DNA of 64,000 nt, taken from assembly GCA_017849585.1 (NCBI GenBank), contig JAFIGT010000013.1, positions 1 to 64,000 of the forward strand, written 5' to 3'. The translations under genes were made by a program, and so were the position numbers. Source of the stretch: Verrucomicrobium sp. GTDB lineage: Bacteria > Verrucomicrobiota > Verrucomicrobiia > Methylacidiphilales > UBA1321. Positions within the stretch are counted from its first letter, which is position 1. Each line of letters begins with the position of its first letter. The notes beneath the pieces were generated by a model that saw only the letters and a list, made by a program, of their open reading frames with translations, searched no databases and was not told the DNA's origin. Positions 57,312 to 64,000 of the stretch are shown here, one piece after another.

Positions 57312-58583
57312 ATGGCCAAAGATGTCACGATGCCGATGCTGAGCCCGTCCATGACGGAAGGAACCCTCGTCCGCTGGCTCAAGAAAGAAGGAGACACCAT
57401 CAAGTCCGGTGATGTCATCGCCGAAGTCGAGACCGACAAAGCGACGATGGATCTCGAAGCCTTCGACAGCGGCGTCCTGCGCAAGATCTTCATCGCCGAA
57501 GGCAATCGCGTTCCGGTCAACACCCGCATCGCGCTCATCACCGACAAGGACGAAGTCGTCAGCGATCACGAACTCAGCGCCCATGCCGCCGCCAGCGCCA
57601 CCGACAATGAGGAAGTCTCCTCCGCCGCGTCGCATCCCGCGCCTTCCCCCGCCTCACCGGCCCCGGCCAAGTCCCCCGCCGCCGCGCCCGCTCCCGTTAC
57701 CACCAGCGGCGGCCGCGTCAAATCTTCTCCCCTCGCCCGCAAAGTCGCCGAAGAACGCGGCATCAATATCACCCGCCTCACCGGCACTGGTCCCGGCGGT
57801 CGCATCGTGAAAAAAGATGTCCTCGCCTTCACCGCCACTGGCGGTGGTGGCTCCTCTTGGTCGCCGTTCGGTTCCGGCCCGATTGCCGAAGACCGTCGCA
57901 CCCCGCTTTCCAACATGCGTCAGACCATTGCCCGCCGCCTCGTCGAGAGCAAGACGCAGAACCCGCATTTCTATCTACAGGTCGAAGTCGACGCCGCTCC
58001 GCTGCTCGCCCTGCGCGCGCAGGTGAATAAAGGCTTTGAATCCCTCCCGCAGCCGGTCAAGTTCAGCGTCAACGACTTCATCATCAAGGCCACCGCCGAG
58101 GCGCTTCGCCGCGTCCCGAAGGTGAACGCATCATGGGAAGGCGACGCCATTCATCAGTTCCCGGACGTCGATCTCTCGTTCGCAGTTTCGATTCCGGACG
58201 GTCTGATCACCCCGATCATCCGCGAGGCACAGAACAAGAACATCAAGCAGATCAGCGAAGAAGCCAAGTCCCTCGCCGGCAAGGCGCGCGACGGAAAGCT
58301 CAAGCCCGAGGAATTCGTCGGCGGCACCTTCACCATCTCCAACCTCGGCATGCTCGGCGTGGATTCCTTCAGCGCCATCATCAACCCACCGCAGGCTGCG
58401 ATCCTCGCCGTCGGCAGCGTGGTGAAAAAACCCGTGGTCAATGACCGCGACGAGATCGTCGTCGGCCATCGACTCAACCTCACCCTCTCCTGCGATCATC
58501 GCGTCGTCGATGGCGCCCTCGGTGCCACCTTCCTCGCAGAACTACGCACCTTGGTGGAAAACCCGGCGATCCTGCTTCTGTAA
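57312..58583 (+). CDS. pdhC: Pyruvate dehydrogenase E2, dihydrolipoamide acetyltransferase
   Basis: 423 residues. One lipoyl domain (about 2-78) with the lipoylated Lys43 in ETDKATMDLE, an Ala/Pro-rich linker (about 90-130), a peripheral subunit-binding domain (about 135-172, SSPLARKVAEERGINITRLTG), then the catalytic domain with SCDHRVVDG near residue 395. Forms the core of the complex. E3 (lpd) is not in the window. The next gene starts 6 bases after its stop. Confidence 0.95.
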   Translation: MAKDVTMPMLSPSMTEGTLVRWLKKEGDTIKSGDVIAEVETDKATMDLEAFDSGVLRKIFIAEGNRVPVNTRIALITDKDEVVSDHELSAHAAASATDNEEVSSAASHPAPSPASPAPAKSPAAAPAPVTTSGGRVKSSPLARKVAEERGINITRLTGTGPGGRIVKKDVLAFTATGGGGSSWSPFGSGPIAEDRRTPLSNMRQTIARRLVESKTQNPHFYLQVEVDAAPLLALRAQVNKGFESLPQPVKFSVNDFIIKATAEALRRVPKVNASWEGDAIHQFPDVDLSFAVSIPDGLITPIIREAQNKNIKQISEEAKSLAGKARDGKLKPEEFVGGTFTISNLGMLGVDSFSAIINPPQAAILAVGSVVKKPVVNDRDEIVVGHRLNLTLSCDHRVVDGALGATFLAELRTLVENPAILLL

Positions 58584-58589
58584 TCACTC

Positions 58590-59702
58590 GTGAATAAATG
58601 GGGGAAAGCGTTTTCGCTGACGGTCATATTTTTGACCGCCCTCCCCCTTGCTGCGTTGAGTGCTCCCGCTCCGACCACCACACCAGCCAAACCCGCAGGA
58701 AAGGCACTCGTCGTCGGTATTTACGAATCGCCTCCCTTCTGCACGAAGATGCCGGATGGACAATGGACCGGCCTGAGCGTGGAATTGTGGAAGACGGTCG
58801 CACGCTCCCTCAACCTCCGCTATCACTGGAGCGAGTACGAATTTCACGATCTCCTCAAGGCCGTGGCCAATGGCGACATCGATGCCGCCATCGGCCCGAT
58901 CAGCGTCACCGCCGACCGTGAAGTCATCATGGACTTCACCCACCCCTATTACGTCTCCGACCTCGCCATCGCCGTCCCGGCCAAAGACTCGTTCTACCCG
59001 TGGGGCGAAGTCGCCCGCGAATTCATGACGGTGGCCTGGCTCAAACTCATCATCGTTCTCATCATCATGCTGACCCTCTCGGGCTTTGCTGTCTGGTGGT
59101 TTGAGCGTCATCACAATCACGCGCATTTCGGTGGCCCGTGGCGGCACGGACTTGGCTCTGCCTTTTGGTGGGCGGCCGTCACCATGTCCGGCGTCGGCTA
59201 TGGCGATAAAACCCCCATCACCGTTCCCGGCCGCGCCATCGCCCTTGTCTGGATGTTCATTAGCGTCATCACGGTTGCCCTCGTCACCGGATCCGTCACC
59301 TCCGCCGTCGTGGCCAACCGCGTCGTCTACCGCATTCACAGCCCCTCCGATCTAGGCCGCGCCCATGTCGCCGTGCTCAACGGCAGCACCGCCGAACAGT
59401 ACGCCCTCCTCACCCGCATCGATTACAGCCTCTACCCCACGGTGCAGGACGGCCTCCAAGCCGTTCTCAAGCGCGAAGTCGATGCCTGTCTTGCCAATGA
59501 AGTGCAACTCCGCTACATCACGCACCAGCAATTCCGCCACAAGCTCGACATCCTCCCCTTCACTTTCCAGCGGGAAGATTGCAGCTTTGCCTTGCCCAAT
59601 AATTCGCCGCTCAAGGAACCCCTCAATCGCGCAATACTTTCCGAAGTGGAAAGCGACCACTGGCGTGCACTCCGCGCCCAGTACCTCGGCAAGGACGGTT
59701 AG
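58590..59702 (+). CDS. Prokaryotic glutamate-receptor-like potassium channel (GluR0 type)
   Basis: 370 residues from GTG 58590. Signal peptide about 1-25. Residues about 38-135 form the first lobe of a periplasmic ligand-binding domain with IYESPPFC, a conserved acceptor-type Arg110 and DFTHPYY. The first membrane helix is about 148-170. A pore loop follows with the potassium filter GVGYGD (201-206) in TMSGVGYGDKTP, then a second pore helix (about 214-241). The second lobe is about 245-360, with an Asp299-containing EVDACLANE. This split layout is that of GluR0: a ligand opens a K+ channel as a tetramer. It follows pdhC by 6 bases on the same strand, so it may be regulated with pyruvate oxidation. 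Ligand not known. Confidence 0.88.
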   Translation: MNKWGKAFSLTVIFLTALPLAALSAPAPTTTPAKPAGKALVVGIYESPPFCTKMPDGQWTGLSVELWKTVARSLNLRYHWSEYEFHDLLKAVANGDIDAAIGPISVTADREVIMDFTHPYYVSDLAIAVPAKDSFYPWGEVAREFMTVAWLKLIIVLIIMLTLSGFAVWWFERHHNHAHFGGPWRHGLGSAFWWAAVTMSGVGYGDKTPITVPGRAIALVWMFISVITVALVTGSVTSAVVANRVVYRIHSPSDLGRAHVAVLNGSTAEQYALLTRIDYSLYPTVQDGLQAVLKREVDACLANEVQLRYITHQQFRHKLDILPFTFQREDCSFALPNNSPLKEPLNRAILSEVESDHWRALRAQYLGKDG

Positions 59703-59733
59703 TTGGGCATAATCTGCCACCGATGTCCATCTC

Positions 59734-60636
59734 TCAGCCCTTCTGCCACTTTCGATACGCGCGCGGCGATCGCCCCATAATTCCGCGGAACATTCGCGAA
59801 AAATAATAAGGATCGCTGAAACCCGTCTCTTCTGCCACTTCCGAAATTGGCAGTAACGTAGCGTCCAGCAACTGACACGCCCGCTGAATGCGCAACCGCA
59901 AGTGATAATTCACCGGCGCATAACCGGTCGATTGCCGAAATAACGCCGCATAATGCGGTACAGACATACCTGCGAGCGCAGCCAACTCCGGCAAACGCAC
60001 CGCCCGATCCAAGTGCTCCCGCATCCACTCCACGGTCGAGGCCGCGCGCTCCACCGTGGTTGGGGACGCCGCACCAGCGCGGGGACGGCCTGCCCCAATC
60101 AACGCCGTACGCACGGCCACCGAGGCGGAAATCAATTGCGTGAGGGCATATCCTGATTCCAATTGCCGGTACGCTTCCTCTATTTGCGCCGTCATCTCCC
60201 GACTGCCTTCCCGAGATAACGCAAGCACCCCGCCCGGCACCGACAGACCCAGCCACTCGCGCCAACCTTCCAGTTCTGTTCCCTGCAAATGCACCCAGAC
60301 AATCGTCCATGGACTAGTTTCAGCAGCACCATAGGCATGAGCGCGGTGAGCCGGAAACCAAAGCAACTCTCCAGCACGAATTTCATGGCGCTCATTCCTG
60401 TCCCATTGCGCCCAGCCCCGACCCGCCGTACAGAGAATCAGCAAGGTTGACTCCGCTCCCTGAGGCCGCACAACCTCATGCCCCTGCGCTCGCGGAAATA
60501 ATCCAACATCAGTGACTCGCAATCCGCCCAGTAACGGATGCCGAGCCCCCTCAGCGACGATCGCGCGAGGCAATACAACGAGATGCTGCCCGCGAAAACC
60601 CTCGCGAATTTTTTTTGATGCGTATCGCTGTTTCAT
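59734..60636 (-). CDS. AraC-family transcriptional regulator
   Basis: 300 residues. The ATG at 60636 is chosen because GGAGG lies 5 bases before it; the frame opens at 60669. N-terminal cupin-like sensing part (about 15-140) with AGELLWFPAHRAHAYG, and a C-terminal double HTH (about 205-300) with LPELAALAGMSVPHYAALFRQSTG and ISEVAEETGFSDPYYFSRMFRGIMG, ending PRAYR. Divergent from the DUF5107 gene only about 70 bases away, so it likely controls it. Confidence 0.92.
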   Translation of the reverse strand: MKQRYASKKIREGFRGQHLVVLPRAIVAEGARHPLLGGLRVTDVGLFPRAQGHEVVRPQGAESTLLILCTAGRGWAQWDRNERHEIRAGELLWFPAHRAHAYGAAETSPWTIVWVHLQGTELEGWREWLGLSVPGGVLALSREGSREMTAQIEEAYRQLESGYALTQLISASVAVRTALIGAGRPRAGAASPTTVERAASTVEWMREHLDRAVRLPELAALAGMSVPHYAALFRQSTGYAPVNYHLRLRIQRACQLLDATLLPISEVAEETGFSDPYYFSRMFRGIMGRSPRAYRKWQKG

Positions 60637-60703
60637 AAGATCCTCCATCTTATTCCGAATTCCATCCATTCACAATATCCGATCCTCATCGTATTGTCTT
60701 GGT
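60637..60703. promoter_or_regulatory. Divergent promoter gap
   Basis: Only 67 bases lie between the AraC ATG (60636) and the DUF5107 ATG (60704), so both promoters and operators must overlap. The AraC ribosome-binding site GGAGG is at its left end. No clear repeat. Confidence 0.35.
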
Positions 60704-63700
60704 ATGGATCAAGTCCTCGTTCGCCGTGAACCGGTCACACTGCTCACCTACACCCCGGCCGCTCCCGACAAAAATCCAATGTTTCTGGAAAAACGCGTCT
60801 ATCAGGGTTCCAACGGACAAGTCTATCCGCTGCCGTTCTACAATCGCATCGAGGAAAAACCGGCAATGCAAGAATGGGAGGCCGTGCATATTGAAAACGA
60901 CTCGATCTACGTGATGATCCTTCCCCAACTTGGTGGTCGCATCCATATTCTCCGCGACAAGACCAACGGTTACGACGCCATCTACAATCAATCCGTCATT
61001 AAACCCGCTCTCGTCGGACTCTCGGGTCCATGGGCCAGCGGAGGAATCGAATTCAACTGGCCGCAGCACCACCGACCCGCCACTTACATGCCGGTCGAAT
61101 CAGCCATCGAATCGCATGACGACGGTTCCGTCACGGTCTGGCTCAGCGATCACGATCCGCTACTGCGACTCAAAGGCATGCATGGCATCTGCCTGCACCC
61201 CGGTCGTGCCTACCTCGAACTTAAAGTCCGCGCGTATAACCGCACACCCTATACGCAGACATTTCTCTGGTGGGCCAACGTCGCCACGCGTGTACATGAA
61301 GCTTATCAATCCTTCTTCCCGCCCGATGTCACGCACATTGCCGATCACGCCCGTCGCGCCACGAGCGAGTATCCGCTCTGCCAAGGTAGCTACTACGGAG
61401 TGGATTACCGCAATCGCGCGCAGCGCGGAATTCCTGAACAGGAAAAGCCCACGCAATTTCCACCGCGTCATGAGACATCCTCATCGTCCACGCTTCCCAA
61501 CTACGCGCCTAATGATCTCTCGTGGTATGCCAATATTCCGGTGCCCACATCGTATATGTGTCTCGGCTCGAAGATGGATTTTGTCGGCGCATACGATTAC
61601 AAAGCTCAGGCCGGGTTACTCCACATCGCGAACCATCACATTGCGCCAGGGAAAAAACAATGGACGTGGGGCAATCACGACTTCGGCTATGCATGGGACC
61701 GTAATCTGACCGAACCCGATGCGACTGGGGAATACGCGCCTTACATTGAATTGATGGCCGGTGTCTACACCGACAACCAACCGGACTTCTCGTTTCTTCA
61801 ACCCGGCGAAACCAAAACGTGGAGTCAATTCTGGTATCCGTATCAAAAAATCGGCACAGCTCAACACGCCAATCTCGATGCCGCACTACATCTCCGTTGC
61901 GATCAGAAGCAGATTCATTTCGGCGCCACCACCACGCGCGATTTTCCGCAAGCCCGCATCGTCCTCACCACCGGAACTCAAATTCTTTTCGAGCGCACCA
62001 TCGATCTCTCCACTGCCAACGCCTTCACCCATACCTTGTCTCTTCGCAAGGAAATCGCTCCGGAAACATTGACTCTTCGTGTCACCTCGCAGGCTGGCCA
62101 CGATCTCATCCATTATTCGCCCAAAGCACTACCGCGAGTCTCCCCCACGGCTCCGGCGACCGAACCTCCCGCCCCGCGCGACATCACCAGTACAGACGAA
62201 CTCTTTACCACCGGCCTGCACTTGCGCCAATACAGTCATGCCACGCGCTGTCCGACGCTCTACTGGAAGGAAGCTCTACGACGCGATTCGGGCGACTCGC
62301 GCTGCAACAACGCGATGGGCCTCTGGCACCTGCGACGCGGTGAATTCACTCTCGCGGAACCGTACTTCCGCCATGCCATCGAACGGCTCACCCGTCGCAA
62401 TCCCAATCCATACGACGGGGAGCCCTACTACAACCTTGGTCTCTGCCTCCGTGCGCTCCAGCGCGACGACGATGCCTACGATGCGATCTACAAATCGGTC
62501 TGGAATCATGCGTGGCAACCTGCGGGCTATCATGCCCTCGCGGAAATAGATTGCACTCGCCGCGACTGGCCCCAGGCGCTCGATCATCTGGATCGTGCAC
62601 TGCGTGGCAATGCCGACAATCTCCGCGCCCGCAATCTCCGCGCACTTGTCCTCCGCCAAATCAACCGCCTCAATGAAGCCGATGAGTGTCTTGCCGAAAC
62701 ACTCGCCCTTGATCCACTCGATATCTGGGCGCGTCATCTGCGGGACAATCACCTACCACACGACACCCAGCTCGCACTCGATCTCGCCCACGACTACACA
62801 CGCGCCGGTTTCCATGCGGAAGCGATTACCGTACTCGAATCCAAAACCGAATCGCCCGATCCCGGCACAGCCCCGATCCTTCACTACACCCTCAGCTGGC
62901 TCCACGAAAAACTCGGGGAAACTGACCGCGCCCGGTCCGCACGCAATCTCGCCCGCCGCGCTTCAGCCGACTACTGCTTCCCCTCGCGACTAGAAGAAAT
63001 CACCATCCTCGAATCGGCCATCGTCGCCGATCCCCACGATGCGCGCGCACCTTATTATCTCGGCAATCTTTTCTATGATCGGCATCGGCATCACGAAGCC
63101 ATCGCCCTTTGGCAACGCGCCGTCCGGCTCGAACCTGCCAATCCCATCGCGTGGCGCAATCTCGGCATCGGCTTCTACAATATCCTCCACGCTCCCGCCA
63201 AAGCCCGCGTCGCATATGAGAAAGCCATTCGGGCCAACCCTGATGACGCCCGCCTGCTCTACGAGCGCGATCAGCTTTGGAAACGGCTTCGCGTTTCCCC
63301 TTCCAAACGACTCGCCGCGCTGCTCGCCCGACCCGATCTTATCCGCCAACGCGACGATCTCAGTCTCGAACTCGCCGCATTGTATAATCAAACCGGTCGC
63401 TCCGAAGAAGCGCAGACGCTTCTTCAATCCCGTCGATTCCAACCTTGGGAAGGCGGCGAAGGTCTCGCCCTCGGTCAACATCTCCGCACGCAACTTCAAC
63501 TCGGGCGGCAAGCCCTTGCGGCGGGCCAGCTCGTCGCTGCCCGAGCTCATTTCACATCGGCCTTGAACCCACCAGAAAATCTCGGCGAAGCGTGGCACCT
63601 CCTCGTCAACCTGAGTGACATCCACTATCATCTCGGTCTCGCGAGTGCCGCCCTCGGCGACAAAGCGAAAGCGCGTCGCCACTGGACTACCGCCGCCACC

Positions 63701-64000
63701 TTCAAGGGGGATTTCCAGAACATGAGCGTCCGCACTCTTTCGGAGATGACCTACTATTCCGCGCTCGCTTTGGAGAAGCTCGGGCAAAAGGCCCGCGCCA
63801 AAAAAAGACTCCGCGATCTACTCGCCTATGCGCGACAGCTCAAGAAGACCAAGGCCACCATCGACTACTTTGCCACCTCGCTACCCACCATGCTCCTCTT
63901 TGACGAAGATCTGCAGGAGCGCCAAACCACCACCGCCCTTTTCCTCGAAGCTCAAGCGTTCTCCGGCCTGGGACGCAAAACCGAGGCCCGCAAGACCCTT
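60704..64000 (+). CDS. DUF5107 and TPR repeat protein (partial, runs off the right edge)
   Basis: At least 1099 codons from the ATG at 60704 with no stop to 64000. The first about 400 residues fit the DUF5107 domain (galactose-mutarotase-like beta sandwich): LPQLGGRIH, GGIEFNWPQHH, YIELMAGVYTDN. From about residue 510 onward come repeated helical pairs of TPR type, for example YYLGNLFYDRHRHHEAIALWQRAVRLEPANPIAW. Such proteins are found beside carbohydrate genes; the domain may bind or epimerise a sugar. Cytoplasmic, since no signal peptide is seen. Confidence 0.88.
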   Translation, partial: MDQVLVRREPVTLLTYTPAAPDKNPMFLEKRVYQGSNGQVYPLPFYNRIEEKPAMQEWEAVHIENDSIYVMILPQLGGRIHILRDKTNGYDAIYNQSVIKPALVGLSGPWASGGIEFNWPQHHRPATYMPVESAIESHDDGSVTVWLSDHDPLLRLKGMHGICLHPGRAYLELKVRAYNRTPYTQTFLWWANVATRVHEAYQSFFPPDVTHIADHARRATSEYPLCQGSYYGVDYRNRAQRGIPEQEKPTQFPPRHETSSSSTLPNYAPNDLSWYANIPVPTSYMCLGSKMDFVGAYDYKAQAGLLHIANHHIAPGKKQWTWGNHDFGYAWDRNLTEPDATGEYAPYIELMAGVYTDNQPDFSFLQPGETKTWSQFWYPYQKIGTAQHANLDAALHLRCDQKQIHFGATTTRDFPQARIVLTTGTQILFERTIDLSTANAFTHTLSLRKEIAPETLTLRVTSQAGHDLIHYSPKALPRVSPTAPATEPPAPRDITSTDELFTTGLHLRQYSHATRCPTLYWKEALRRDSGDSRCNNAMGLWHLRRGEFTLAEPYFRHAIERLTRRNPNPYDGEPYYNLGLCLRALQRDDDAYDAIYKSVWNHAWQPAGYHALAEIDCTRRDWPQALDHLDRALRGNADNLRARNLRALVLRQINRLNEADECLAETLALDPLDIWARHLRDNHLPHDTQLALDLAHDYTRAGFHAEAITVLESKTESPDPGTAPILHYTLSWLHEKLGETDRARSARNLARRASADYCFPSRLEEITILESAIVADPHDARAPYYLGNLFYDRHRHHEAIALWQRAVRLEPANPIAWRNLGIGFYNILHAPAKARVAYEKAIRANPDDARLLYERDQLWKRLRVSPSKRLAALLARPDLIRQRDDLSLELAALYNQTGRSEEAQTLLQSRRFQPWEGGEGLALGQHLRTQLQLGRQALAAGQLVAARAHFTSALNPPENLGEAWHLLVNLSDIHYHLGLASAALGDKAKARRHWTTAATFKGDFQNMSVRTLSEMTYYSALALEKLGQKARAKKRLRDLLAYARQLKKTKATIDYFATSLPTMLLFDEDLQERQTTTALFLEAQAFSGLGRKTEARKTL

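Noticed and set aside
58584-59339. 251-codon leftward frame
   Set aside because: Antisense of the channel gene.

Overview
The window looks like chromosomal DNA of a heterotrophic Verrucomicrobia-type bacterium. The main reasons are a complete four-gene Verru_Chthon pseudopilin cassette, a PEP-CTERM surface protein, several GH genes without SusC/SusD partners, and a phenylalanyl-tRNA synthetase beta gene without an adjacent pheS. Base composition is mixed: positions 1 to about 37,000 are moderate GC with an AT-richer stretch at about 29,400-36,700, and from about 38,000 to the end the DNA is clearly GC-rich with short gaps between genes.

Region 1 (1-27,100), glycan use and surface structures. 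A small gene with a structured leader is followed by a PEP-CTERM protein and two related secreted proteins of unknown activity. A rightward block holds a GH38 alpha-mannosidase, a GH36 alpha-galactosidase, the Verru_Chthon cassette in the order B-C-A-D, and an L-rhamnose mutarotase. It meets, tail to tail, a leftward block of GH92 mannosidase, GH2 beta-galactosidase, MFS sugar transporter and GH2 beta-mannosidase-like enzyme. An AraC regulator is divergent from GH92. The five GH enzymes show no signal peptides, so oligosaccharides are probably imported and cut inside the cell, with mannose, galactose and possibly rhamnose as products.

Region 2 (27,300-29,200): three leftward membrane or secreted proteins face a small XRE regulator. 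The gap between them carries matching inverted repeats that look like its operators.

Region 3 (about 29,450-36,360): a compact integrated element, all genes leftward. It holds a tyrosine recombinase next to tRNA-Lys(CTT), an excisionase-like protein, a zinc-finger HUH Rep-type protein and five unknown genes. The layout recalls the integrating and replicating elements of actinomycetes (AICEs), but the genes are not recognisably theirs. This is the best candidate for an undescribed system.

Region 4 (36,600-54,900), mostly core functions: a secreted thioredoxin-fold protein, an Old Yellow Enzyme homologue beside a secreted flavin-reductase-like protein, gamma-carbonic anhydrase, a YkgJ/FliB-type cysteine-cluster protein, MutS, a HAD protein, an overlapping lolC-lolD-ilvE operon, a McsA-like protein, PheT and a DUF5069 protein.

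Region 5 (55,000-64,000): a pyruvate dehydrogenase operon (E1 alpha, E1 beta, E2) with a glutamate-receptor-like potassium channel gene directly behind it, then an AraC regulator divergent from a DUF5107/TPR protein that runs off the right edge. A short dispersed repeat sits in several gaps of regions 4 and 5, often just before a start codon.

No rRNA, CRISPR array or recognisable insertion sequence was seen.
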